Below, piece after piece: positions 1-6,119 of a stretch of 17,077 bases of DNA (positions are counted from its first letter, which is position 1; each line of letters opens with the position of its first letter). The notes beneath the pieces are model-generated. The model was not told the origin of the DNA. It saw only the letters and a program-made list of their open reading frames with translations, and did not search any database. The position numbers were made by a program, and so were the translations under genes. Source of the stretch: Planctomycetes bacterium UBA2386 (GTDB taxonomy: Bacteria; Planctomycetota; UBA1135; UBA2386); assembly GCA_002343845.1 (NCBI GenBank), contig DDSQ01000089.1, forward strand, positions 5,839-22,915, read 5' to 3'.

Positions 1-1
1 G

Positions 2-1288
2 CTGCCCGAGGACGCCGCGGCGGCCGGCGCAGCCTGGCGCCGCGTCATCGACAGCGCGCGCGCGGCGCCCGACGACCTGGTGATGCCTCCCGGCGGCGAG
101 GTCGTCGCCGGCGGATGGTTCGGGACGATGGGTGGTGTCACCGCGAGCCGCATCGCCCGTTGGAACGGATCGACGTGGAGCGCCGTCGGTACGGGCATGA
201 ACGACGCCGTCATGGCGCTCGCGCGCCTGCCCAACGGCGAGATCGTCGCCGGCGGGTACTTCACGACCGCGGGCGGCGCTGGCGCCAGCCATGTCGCGCG
301 GTGGAATGGTGCGTCCTGGCAGCCGCTCGGCACGGGCTTCGGCGGCGGTCTGCCGTTCCAGTCCGTGCGCACGCTGCTGGTGCTGCCGGACGGCTCGCTC
401 GCCGCTGGCGGCTTGTTCACGACCGCCGGCGGCGTGCCGGCGAATCGCGTTGCTCGATGGGACGGGGCCACGTGGTCGCCGTTCGGTAGCGGGTTCGCGG
501 CTGGCGTGGTGAACGCACTCGCCATCAACGGGGCGGGCCAGCTGCACGCCGCCGCCAGCTTTTTCTCGCCGCAGCGCGTCGCCCGGTGGGACGGCAGCAC
601 GTGGTCCACGATCGGCGGCGACGTGCTCGGCGACGCCGACGCGATCGTCTGCCTGCCCGACGGCGACGTCGCCGTCGGCGGCTTCTTCCAGACGGCGGGC
701 GGCGTGCCGGTCCGCAATCTCGCGCGCTGGAACGGCACCACCTGGTCGTCGCCGCAGAACGGCATCGACAACCGCGTGCTGGCCCTCGCCATGGGGCAGA
801 ACCAACTCATCGCCGGCGGCGCGTTCGCGCGCACGGGGGCCGTCGCTTCGGCGTCGTTCGGCCGCCTCGCAACGACCTGCCCGACCAGCGTCACGTCGCT
901 GCCGACGGCGTGCCTCGGCCCGGCCGGCCCGGTCGTCGCGACCGCCGATTCGCGGCCGTGGATCGGCGCGAGTCTGCGCACGCACGCGACGGGGTTCGCT
1001 CCCGGTACGTTCGCGGTCGTCGTGGGTGGCACCTCGCTGCAGAACGTGCTGCTCAGCACCCTGACCCCGACCGGCGGTGCCGGCTGCGAGCTGTTCCCCG
1101 CTCCCGACGCGCTGGCCGCGGTGGCCACGGTTGGGGGCACCGCGTCGTTCGCACTGTCCATACCCGACAACCTGGGGCTGGTCGGCGCGCCGGTCTGGCT
1201 CCAGTACCTGCAGGTCGAGCTGCCCGGCGGGGTGTGGACCGGAACGACGGGTTCGAACGGCCTGGCGTTCACCGCCGGCGCCTTCTAG
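2..1288 (+). CDS. Secreted repeat (propeller-like) protein, 5' end outside window
   Basis: The reading frame is open from base 2 with no convincing start or signal peptide, so the gene is read as 5'-partial. The visible 428 residues hold five clear repeat units of 43-52 residues. Each begins A-R-W-[ND]-G-x-[ST]-W and continues through a [LA]-P-[ND]-G-x-x-x-[AV]-G-G-x-F-x-T-A-G-G stretch, a pattern expected of a beta-propeller. A sixth, degenerate unit lies at the left edge: its Trp is the same 21 residues from the G-E pair as in the next unit, but the rest is poorly conserved. From about base 870 the repeats give way to a roughly 130-residue C-terminal module with two cysteines, ending GSNGLAFTAGAF. 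A very similar ending closes the propeller protein at 7398-9494, suggesting a shared surface or secretion module. The ligand or substrate is not predictable. The next gene starts 70 bases on, same strand. Confidence 0.8.
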   Translation: MPEDAAAAGAAWRRVIDSARAAPDDLVMPPGGEVVAGGWFGTMGGVTASRIARWNGSTWSAVGTGMNDAVMALARLPNGEIVAGGYFTTAGGAGASHVARWNGASWQPLGTGFGGGLPFQSVRTLLVLPDGSLAAGGLFTTAGGVPANRVARWDGATWSPFGSGFAAGVVNALAINGAGQLHAAASFFSPQRVARWDGSTWSTIGGDVLGDADAIVCLPDGDVAVGGFFQTAGGVPVRNLARWNGTTWSSPQNGIDNRVLALAMGQNQLIAGGAFARTGAVASASFGRLATTCPTSVTSLPTACLGPAGPVVATADSRPWIGASLRTHATGFAPGTFAVVVGGTSLQNVLLSTLTPTGGAGCELFPAPDALAAVATVGGTASFALSIPDNLGLVGAPVWLQYLQVELPGGVWTGTTGSNGLAFTAGAF

Positions 1289-1357
1289 GCCGGCGTGGTC
1301 GGTCTGGATTTTGGTGCCGTCAGCGTGCGCTGGCAGCGGTTCGGCCCTTCCCAGGGC

Positions 1358-1882
1358 ATGAGCACCAAGACCCTCGCGTTCCTCCTGACCGCCGGCGCGG
1401 CGATGGCCCAGACCACGGGCGTGCCCGGCATCAACGACCTGACGGTGAACTGGGCAGGCTCGGGCACCACGTCGTGCACCTCGATGTGCTTCCCGAACGG
1501 CAACGTGGCGCTCAACTTCGACGTCTCGGCGCCCGTCGGCGCAGTCGCGGTGTTGCTGTTCAGCTTCTGCCCGTGCACGACGTGCTCGCTGCCCGGCCCT
1601 GCCAACACCTGCCTGCCGACGATCCCGGCGACGGCGTGCGGCGGCAGCAACCAGTCGCTCGACCTCGACATGAGCCCGCCGTGCGGGATCACGGTGTCGA
1701 TTCCGGTCACCGTCAACTCGGCTGGCACGCTCGGGACGACGGTGAACATCCCGCCGATCGCCGGCATACCGTGCACGACGCCGCTCGCCGTGCAGGCAGT
1801 CGTCATCGATCCGTGCGGCGCGGGCCTGTTCGCGGTCCCCGGCCCGTTCGTGATGACGCAGAGCTACACGCTCTGGTTCTGA
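1358..1882 (+). CDS. Small secreted cysteine-rich protein
   Basis: 174 residues. The ATG at 1358 is preferred over upstream in-frame starts because it places a classical signal peptide at the N-terminus (STK, hydrophobic LAFLLTAG, then AAMA|Q cleavage near residue 17). The mature part has ten cysteines (about residues 40, 44, 71, 73, 76, 85, 94, 109, 139, 153), an even number consistent with up to five disulfides in an exported protein. The C-terminal half (IPVTVNSAG, then IPPIAGI, then LAVQAVVIDP) resembles the C-terminal module of the neighbouring propeller protein, so it may be a stand-alone, cysteine-stabilised version. No enzymatic motif is visible. The Shine-Dalgarno is weak (CAGGG immediately before ATG). 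It probably forms one transcription unit with the gene upstream. Confidence 0.75.
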   Translation: MSTKTLAFLLTAGAAMAQTTGVPGINDLTVNWAGSGTTSCTSMCFPNGNVALNFDVSAPVGAVAVLLFSFCPCTTCSLPGPANTCLPTIPATACGGSNQSLDLDMSPPCGITVSIPVTVNSAGTLGTTVNIPPIAGIPCTTPLAVQAVVIDPCGAGLFAVPGPFVMTQSYTLWF

Positions 1883-1983
1883 ACCCCGCCCTCGCTCGAG
1901 ACCGAGCGAGCGCCGCGCCGGCGATGGCGAACGTCGGCCGAGTCTGTTCAGGTCGCGGCCGCGCCTGGGTCGAAAGTCGACTC

Positions 1984-2370
1984 ATGCCTGCAACTGCGAC
2001 GTCGTCCCGGCCGTGGAGTGTCCGCTTCGCGCTCTTCGTCAGCACGATGGCCGCCGCGGTCCTCACCTGGGTCTGCGCGGTTCGCGCCTACCCGTTCGTC
2101 CCCGCGCATGAGACGCTCGAGTTCGAGATGCCCCTCGCCTATGCCTGGGCAGCGGATCTCGGTGGCCTGCTCCGCGATCCCGCCCGACAACCGATCCTCG
2201 CCGGCATCTTCCTTGGCGTGTTGTTGGCCTGCGCGCGGTTGGTTCCGCAGCGCCTCCGTGCCCGGTTCGCCTGGAGCCTTGCCGTTCTCCTGATGCTGGT
2301 CACCGCGGTGCTCTGGATCGGCGTGGAAGTCCATCTCGCCAACCTGAACCGGGCACTGGCGGGTGGTTAG
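1984..2370 (+). CDS. Small three-helix membrane protein, unknown function
   Basis: 128 residues from the ATG at 1984. Three hydrophobic segments are visible, at about residues 14-36, 70-87 and 96-116, with an acidic/aromatic loop between the first two (HETLEFEMPLAYAW). Arg-rich flanks (RLVPQRLRARF) suggest a cytoplasmic loop between helices 2 and 3. I do not recognise the family and no active-site motif is apparent. No Shine-Dalgarno is seen; instead a 13-base hairpin (GTCGA-AAG-TCGAC) at 1969-1981 sits directly before the start codon, similar in position to the hairpins of the four-copy leader element described elsewhere here, though the upstream GCATCC half is missing. The gene converges on the minus-strand membrane protein ending at 2450. 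Confidence 0.65.
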   Translation: MPATATSSRPWSVRFALFVSTMAAAVLTWVCAVRAYPFVPAHETLEFEMPLAYAWAADLGGLLRDPARQPILAGIFLGVLLACARLVPQRLRARFAWSLAVLLMLVTAVLWIGVEVHLANLNRALAGG

Positions 2371-2387
2371 AACGTCGGCGCGGTGAC

Positions 2388-2409
2388 CGGCACGTCGGCG
2401 ACGGTGCCG
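2388..2409. terminator. Inverted repeat between convergent genes, possible bidirectional terminator
   Basis: CGGCAC (2388-2393) and GTGCCG (2404-2409) are perfect 6-base arms around a 10-base loop that can itself fold. It lies in the 79-base gap between two convergent genes (stops at 2370 plus and 2450 minus). No T-tract follows on either side, so intrinsic termination is uncertain. Confidence 0.35.
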
Positions 2410-2449
2410 ACGGCGGCTTCGCCTGCCCGACAAACCAGGCGGCTGTTGC

Positions 2450-3397
2450 CTAGCCAGCGGTCGTTGCGCTCCTGGCATCGAGCCTCGCGCGAACCTCCGC
2501 GATCTTGGCGCGCTCGACCGTCATCCACGTGCCGAAGATCGCGCCGCCGATGCCGAGGAGCGATCCGCCGATGCCGCCGATGAGACCCCACGTGCTCCCT
2601 GCCAATGGGAACCAGGCCTGCAGGACGCTGAACGCCCCGACACAGCAGGGAAGCACGACGCCGGTGCCCCAGAAGAGACCGAGCACGCGCTTGCGGCGTT
2701 GCTGCGCGTAGAGATCGGCCAGTTCCGACGAGCCCGCTGCGTCCATGGGTTCGGGCTCGGAGAGGGTGCGACGGAGACCGCGAGGCAGGATGGCGAGGAG
2801 GAACCCGACCACCGAACCGAAGACGACGAGCGACAGCAGCCAACGCGACCGCTCGGCTTCCGCGTAGGCGACGCGAGCAGCCTCGGGGTCGACGGCCGCG
2901 TCGCCTGGATGCGCGCCTGCGCCGAAGGGCAGGAGTCCGCGTACAGCGATCGCCGCGAGGACCAGGGCGAACAGCGTGATCGGCACTGCCCACATGGCGC
3001 GGGTCACGGGGCTCTTGCGTTCGCGGTTCACGAGCGACGCCGTGCGCACCCCGCCCGATGCGGAACCACCGCCGACCGTCCAGCCCCAGTACGGGTTCTT
3101 CGCCGCGATCGCTGGCATCGCGAGGAAGAACCACAGCGGGAAGAACCACGGCCACCAGAAGTTCGCGAGGATCAACGCGAAGGGGAACCGGGGTCCGGTC
3201 ACCACCAGGCCGACCCAGATCGCCAGCAGGAACGCGGTGCTCATCGCGAGGGTCAGCAGCAGCCCGCGCGCCTTGATCCGCACCGAGTCGTCCGCGGGTC
3301 GGCTCGGGACGAGCGCCGCGAACACGAGCGGGAAGAGGAGCATCACCGGAACGAAGACCAGCATGATCACGCGGCCGAGGGTGGAGGGATCCGACAT
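2450..3397 (-). CDS. Multi-pass membrane protein partnered with a GntR repressor
   Basis: 315 residues, starting ATG at 3397 behind the best Shine-Dalgarno in the window (CCAGGAG, seven bases before ATG). About seven hydrophobic segments: residues 9-30, 46-68, 72-98, 134-156, 186-205, 238-262 and 268-291. The third is very aromatic (FWWPWFFPLWFF). A charged loop follows helix 5 (EPEPMDAAGSS), and the C-terminus carries an ERAKIAEVRARLDAR helix. I do not recognise the family. It lies 33 bases downstream of a YtrA-type GntR repressor gene. Such repressors usually control ABC exporters, but this protein has no nucleotide-binding motif and no ATPase gene is adjacent. It may be the permease-like or sensing part of an envelope-stress or peptide-resistance pair, but that is inference. 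Expression is probably set by the promoter/operator at 3828-3855. Confidence 0.85.
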   Translation of the reverse strand: MSDPSTLGRVIMLVFVPVMLLFPLVFAALVPSRPADDSVRIKARGLLLTLAMSTAFLLAIWVGLVVTGPRFPFALILANFWWPWFFPLWFFLAMPAIAAKNPYWGWTVGGGSASGGVRTASLVNRERKSPVTRAMWAVPITLFALVLAAIAVRGLLPFGAGAHPGDAAVDPEAARVAYAEAERSRWLLSLVVFGSVVGFLLAILPRGLRRTLSEPEPMDAAGSSELADLYAQQRRKRVLGLFWGTGVVLPCCVGAFSVLQAWFPLAGSTWGLIGGIGGSLLGIGGAIFGTWMTVERAKIAEVRARLDARSATTAG

Positions 3398-3430
3398 GGT
3401 GGGTCTCCTGGAGTGGTTCTTGGGGTCGGG

Positions 3431-3820
3431 CTACGTCTGCTTCCACAGGCGGTCGATCTGGCGGCTGACGATCGACTCGACGATCTCGCGGGAGAGCCCC
3501 GCGATCTTGGCGTCGTCGAGGGCGGCGGCGATGCCGGCTTCGATGCGCTTGCGTTCCTCGGCCTTCGGCCCGGAGGCCCGCTCGACCGTCGCGATCACGA
3601 CCGTGCCGCGACCGCGCACCGAGGCGAACAGCCCGGCGTCCGTGAGCTCGCGATAGGCGCGGGCGACGGTGTTCAGGTTGATGCCGAGGTCGGCGGCGAG
3701 TTGCCGGACTGGGGGCAGCTCATCGCCCTCGGCCAGCCTTCCCGCGGCGATCAGGCCGCGCAAGCCGGCCACGATCTGGTCGTTGATCGGCGTCGGGCTG
3801 GCGAGCGAGATCGTGAGCAC
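3431..3820 (-). CDS. GntR-family transcriptional repressor, YtrA subfamily
   Basis: 129 residues. The N-terminus (PINDQIVAGLRGLIAAGRL, then EGDELPPVRQLA) matches the winged-helix GntR domain, with the recognition helix near residues 47-60 (NLNTVARAYREL) and the wing around residues 67-75. After the DNA-binding domain only about 50 residues remain, predicted helical, which is the hallmark of the short YtrA subfamily. The start is GTG at 3820: the family alignment begins right there and no better start exists. The gene leads a two-gene minus-strand unit with the membrane protein at 2450-3397. Its promoter lies immediately upstream with no room for a leader, so the mRNA is probably leaderless. 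The palindrome inside the promoter suggests autorepression, lifted by an unknown envelope or small-molecule signal. Confidence 0.92.
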   Translation of the reverse strand: MLTISLASPTPINDQIVAGLRGLIAAGRLAEGDELPPVRQLAADLGINLNTVARAYRELTDAGLFASVRGRGTVVIATVERASGPKAEERKRIEAGIAAALDDAKIAGLSREIVESIVSRQIDRLWKQT

Positions 3821-3827
3821 GCGGCCA

Positions 3828-3855
3828 ATTGTATCGAACTATGATACTTTGGCAA
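3828..3855 (-). promoter_or_regulatory. Promoter of the GntR unit with operator-like palindrome in its spacer
   Basis: On the minus strand, TTGCCA (3855-3850) and TACAAT (3833-3828) match the housekeeping -35 and -10 hexamers at 5 of 6 positions each, with a 16-base spacer. The last base of the -10 is only seven bases before the GTG at 3820, so transcription should begin at or within a base or two of the start codon. The inverted repeat GTATC-N7-GATAC (3831-3847) fills the spacer and overlaps the -10, where a bound dimer would block polymerase. This AT-rich patch stands out from its GC-rich surroundings. Confidence 0.65.
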
Positions 3856-3917
3856 GGGGCCCGGCGCCGCCACGGGGGCGGGGCCGTCGGGTGCGGGGAC
3901 CGGCGGCTACTCCCGAG

Positions 3918-3962
3918 GCAGGCGCCTGCATCCGCAATCGCCCGAGCAGCGAAGCTGCGCCC
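3918..3962 (+). promoter_or_regulatory. Leader element copy A, upstream of the SDR gene
   Basis: Relative to the GTG at 3963: GCA at -45, TGCATCCG at -36 to -29, GCGAA at -14 to -10, and a 13-base hairpin GCAGC-GAA-GCTGC at 3946-3958. The same pieces occur at the same distances from the start codon in copies B (6781-6825), C (5667-5623, minus) and, without the GCA, D (5722-5757). A and B match over 44 bases with 8 mismatches. No Shine-Dalgarno is present. It is either a promoter giving a leaderless mRNA or a structured 5' leader. Confidence 0.7.
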
Positions 3963-4757
3963 GTGACGAGCAACACCGTAGATCCACAGCCGTCTGGGCA
4001 GGATTCGTCGTTGGCCGGCGACGCATTCGTCGTGATCGGAGGCAGCGGCGACATCGGCGGCGAGGTCGTCCGCCGGTTGTCGGCTCGCGGTGCCCGTGTG
4101 CTGGTCGCTGGCCGCGATCCCAAGCGTCTCGCCGCCGCCGCCCGGCCCCACGCACGCGGTGCGACGATGGTGGTCGACGCCACGTCGTTCGAGGCGGTCG
4201 AGGAATGTCTGCGCCGAGGCCAGGAGTTGGGTGAAGGTCGCTTGGCCGGCGTCGCGCTCTGCGTGGGTTCGATCCTGCTCAAGCCCGCCCACACGACCAG
4301 CGCCGAGGAGTGGCAGCAGGTGATCGCGACCAACCTGACGAGCGCGTTTGCCGTCGTGCGCGCGGCCGCCAAGACCATGCGCACCGGTGGCTCGGTGGTG
4401 CTCTGTTCGTCGGCCGCCGCCAGCGTCGGGCTCGCCAACCACGAAGCGATCGCCGCCGTGAAAGCCGGGATCGAAGGCCTCGTGCGCGCCGCGGCGGCAA
4501 CCAGTGCTGGTCGCGGGTTGCGCTGCAACGCCGTGGCGCCGGGCCTCGTGCGCACGCGGCTGTCGGCTGCCATCACCGGCAACGCCCGCGCCCTGGCTGC
4601 ATCCGAGCGCATGCACCCGTTGGGTCGCCTCGGCGAAGCGCGCGACATCGCCGCGGCGATCACGTGGCTGCTCGGCCCGGAGAGTGGCTGGGTGACCGGC
4701 GAGATCCTGCACGTCGATGGGGGCCTCGCGCAGGTGCGACCGGTCGAGCGCGCCTGA
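3963..4757 (+). CDS. SDR-family oxidoreductase lacking the catalytic tyrosine
   Basis: 264 residues, classical SDR size. The nucleotide-binding turn is IGGSGDIGG (residues 25-33), followed by beta-2 ending VLVAGRD, which suggests NADP preference because of the Arg. Further SDR landmarks are LCVGSILLKPAH (99-110), N124 in ATNLTSAF, SS at 149-150, and the closing PLGRLGEARDIA plus GWVTGEILHVDGGL. The active site is odd: K167 is present and S150 is the usual 13 residues before the tyrosine position, but that position (163) is Ile (EAIAAVK). I recall this NHEAIAA-K form as a recurring SDR subgroup, so it is probably a family trait rather than decay; it makes ordinary alcohol/ketone chemistry doubtful. 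The start GTG at 3963 is supported by the leader element lying at the fixed distance. The substrate is unknown. Confidence 0.88.
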   Translation: MTSNTVDPQPSGQDSSLAGDAFVVIGGSGDIGGEVVRRLSARGARVLVAGRDPKRLAAAARPHARGATMVVDATSFEAVEECLRRGQELGEGRLAGVALCVGSILLKPAHTTSAEEWQQVIATNLTSAFAVVRAAAKTMRTGGSVVLCSSAAASVGLANHEAIAAVKAGIEGLVRAAAATSAGRGLRCNAVAPGLVRTRLSAAITGNARALAASERMHPLGRLGEARDIAAAITWLLGPESGWVTGEILHVDGGLAQVRPVERA

Positions 4758-4764
4758 GCAGGAT

Positions 4765-4782
4765 CACGACGACGCGGTCGTG
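4765..4782. terminator. Inverted repeat between convergent genes, possible bidirectional terminator
   Basis: CACGAC (4765-4770) and GTCGTG (4777-4782) form perfect 6-base arms with a 6-base loop, occupying most of the short gap between the SDR stop (4757) and the minus-strand stop (4790). There is no T-run, so function is inferred from position only. Confidence 0.4.
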
Positions 4783-4789
4783 CGCATCG

Positions 4790-5218
4790 TCAGTCCAGCA
4801 ACAGGACGCTGGCAACCACCCCACGCAGTGTCCAGGCAACCGTGCGCAGCCAGTTGGTCGCGACCAATCGGCGGATCGTCGCTCGGTCGAAAGCCTGCAG
4901 CAGCTGCGCGTGGTAGGGCCCCTGCAGCACGAACGTCGACGTCCACACGACCAGCACGAGCACGAGACCCAGCGTGGCCCATGCCGACCATTGTGGTGGG
5001 GCCTGCCACCACAGCCAGACGGCGAGCAGGAGTTCGGCGACCATCGGTGGCAACACGACGAACGTCACCCGCCGGCAGTGCGCCCGTTCGTAGGCGGCGA
5101 ACTGCGCGTCGCCCACGGCGGGCAGCAACGGGTAGTGCACGATCTGCACGAACCAGATCAGGCCGCACATGAACAGCGTCGGCAGCGCGTGCAGCACGAT
5201 GAGCAACGACCAGTTCAT
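4790..5218 (-). CDS. Four-helix membrane protein, coupled to upstream gene
   Basis: 142 residues. Its ATG (5218-5216) overlaps the TGA of the upstream gene (5217-5215) as ATGA, implying translational coupling. Hydrophobic segments are at about residues 4-26, 52-71, 79-99 and 128-141. Conserved-looking polar positions include QIVHYPLL (25-32) near the first membrane segment, FAAYERAHCRR (40-50) and ATNWLRTVAWTLR (120-132). I believe this is a conserved family of unknown function, but I cannot name a domain with certainty. It pairs with the membrane protein at 5215-5622, and both presumably act together in the inner membrane. Expression should follow leader copy C. Confidence 0.85.
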   Translation of the reverse strand: MNWSLLIVLHALPTLFMCGLIWFVQIVHYPLLPAVGDAQFAAYERAHCRRVTFVVLPPMVAELLLAVWLWWQAPPQWSAWATLGLVLVLVVWTSTFVLQGPYHAQLLQAFDRATIRRLVATNWLRTVAWTLRGVVASVLLLD

Positions 5219-5622
5219 CGCTGCTGGCGATGGTGAGCGCGGGCGGCGAGCAGCAGCGCCCCGAACGGCACCCACCAGATCACGTCGTTGCCGAGGATCA
5301 GCCAGCCGCAGTGCCACGGCAGTTCGCCGCGCCACGCTGCATCGAGGAAGCCGATCGGGCCGAGCACCTTGCCGCAGAGCCCGACGAGCACGATCGGCCA
5401 GTGCCGCAGCGGGGCGAACGCCGCGATGGCGTAGCCGATGCCGTAGACGCCGACGATCATGCCGATGCACTGCCACAACGAGGGGTGGTTGGGCGCGGGC
5501 AGGTCGGCCCACTCGAACCAGACGCGCGGAAACAAGACGACCAGCGCGCCGAACACGAGGTTGTAGGCAGCCGCAGCCAGCAGCACTGGCTTGGCCCAAC
5601 CCGGTCCTCGGTCGACGTTCAT
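5215..5622 (-). CDS. Small multi-pass membrane protein
   Basis: 135 residues. The frame stays open far upstream, but the ATG at 5622 is chosen because it starts the hydrophobic, homologue-like part (MNVDRGPGWAKPVLLAAAAY) and because leader copy C lies at exactly the same distance from it as the other copies do from their starts. About four membrane segments: residues 12-32, 50-70, 76-94 and 106-127. Distinctive motifs are PNHPSLWQCIGMIVGVYGIG (44-63), PLRHWPIVLVGLCGKVLGPI (71-90) and NDVIWWVPFG (112-121), the last typical of a widespread family of unknown function as I remember it. It is translationally coupled to the following gene (ATGA overlap). The role is unknown. Confidence 0.85.
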   Translation of the reverse strand: MNVDRGPGWAKPVLLAAAAYNLVFGALVVLFPRVWFEWADLPAPNHPSLWQCIGMIVGVYGIGYAIAAFAPLRHWPIVLVGLCGKVLGPIGFLDAAWRGELPWHCGWLILGNDVIWWVPFGALLLAARAHHRQQR

Positions 5623-5667
5623 GCGCGGCGTTTCGCCGGCGCGGTCGCGCCGGATGCAACCCGCTGC
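5623..5667 (-). promoter_or_regulatory. Leader element copy C, upstream of the membrane-protein pair
   Basis: On the minus strand, relative to the ATG at 5622: GCA at -45, TGCATCCG at -36, GCGAA at -14 to -10, and hairpin CGGCG-AAA-CGCCG at 5638-5626. The stem bases differ from copies A, B and D yet still pair. Copy D, for the divergent gene, lies 54 bases away on the other strand, so this 135-base gap carries two independent elements back to back. Confidence 0.7.
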
Positions 5668-5721
5668 CTGCGCGGTTCTGGCCGGCGGCGTGCGGCCAGC
5701 AGGTCCGGCCCACGCCGAAAC

Positions 5722-5757
5722 CGCATCCAGATGCCAGCCGGCCGCGAAGTGGCGGGC
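5722..5757 (+). promoter_or_regulatory. Leader element copy D, upstream of the DUF6435-like gene
   Basis: Relative to the ATG at 5758: GCATCC at -35 to -30, GCGAA at -14 to -10 and hairpin GCCGC-GAA-GTGGC at 5741-5753, whose stem contains one G-T pair (G-U in RNA). The -36 base is C rather than T and the GCA at -45 is missing, so this is the most diverged of the four copies, but the spacing is exact. Confidence 0.6.
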
Positions 5758-5982
5758 ATGTTCGCCTGGCTTCGTCGCCGCCGTCTCGCCCGGGAGCGCC
5801 AGCGCCTCGAGCGTCTCCATCTGCAGCTGCTGGAGGCCGCGCGCGATCTGCAGCGCAACGGCGACATCCAGGCGTTCGCCGCCAAGACCGCGGAGGCCGC
5901 CGCTGTCGAGCAGCAACTCGACGCCTTGCTCGCCGCGAGTGACGCCGGCAACCCCGGTCCCGCATCAGCGCCCCGCGCCTGA
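5758..5982 (+). CDS. DUF6435-like small helical protein
   Basis: 74 residues. It begins MFAWLRRRRLARERQRLERL and continues through LEAARDLQRNGDIQAFA to an alpha-helical, alanine-rich end. The MF-x-W-hydrophobic start, basic stretch, Q-R-N-G-D-I centre and following helical segment match my memory of the DUF6435 family of short bacterial proteins (about 55-75 residues). The molecular function of that family is not known. The protein has no membrane segment or signal peptide and looks like a cytoplasmic two-helix hairpin or coiled coil. It is divergently oriented from the membrane-protein pair at 4790-5622 and preceded by leader copy D, which supports the start chosen. The last residues (AGNPGPASAPRA) are likely disordered. 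Confidence 0.75.
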   Translation: MFAWLRRRRLARERQRLERLHLQLLEAARDLQRNGDIQAFAAKTAEAAAVEQQLDALLAASDAGNPGPASAPRA

Positions 5983-6119
5983 GCCAGCGGGGCGAAGGGG
6001 CGGTGCGGTCGCGAAGCGGACGCGCCGGCTACGGTCCACGTGGTCCGCTCGAAGGGGTCACTCATGGGCCCGGTTGCACGATGTCGAGGGTCCGAGGCAG
6101 GGGCCTTCGGCCGATCCGA

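Noticed and set aside
1955..1962. GCGGCCGC palindrome upstream of the gene at 1984
   Set aside because: An 8-base GC palindrome is unremarkable in this composition and has no positional support.
4597..4613. A further TGCATCCG, inside the SDR coding region
   Set aside because: It is explained by codons of the SDR (AASER), has no GCGAA at the fixed distance, and no gene starts after it.
3963..5982. Assigning these genes to a photolyase or singlet-oxygen cluster
   Set aside because: No photolyase, cyclopropane synthase or anti-sigma gene is present in the window, so the link rests only on a vague memory of neighbourhoods elsewhere.
6098..6112. GGCC-TTC-GGCC hairpin after the hypothetical gene as a terminator
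   Set aside because: Only four base pairs, no T-tract, and such hairpins are frequent by chance here.
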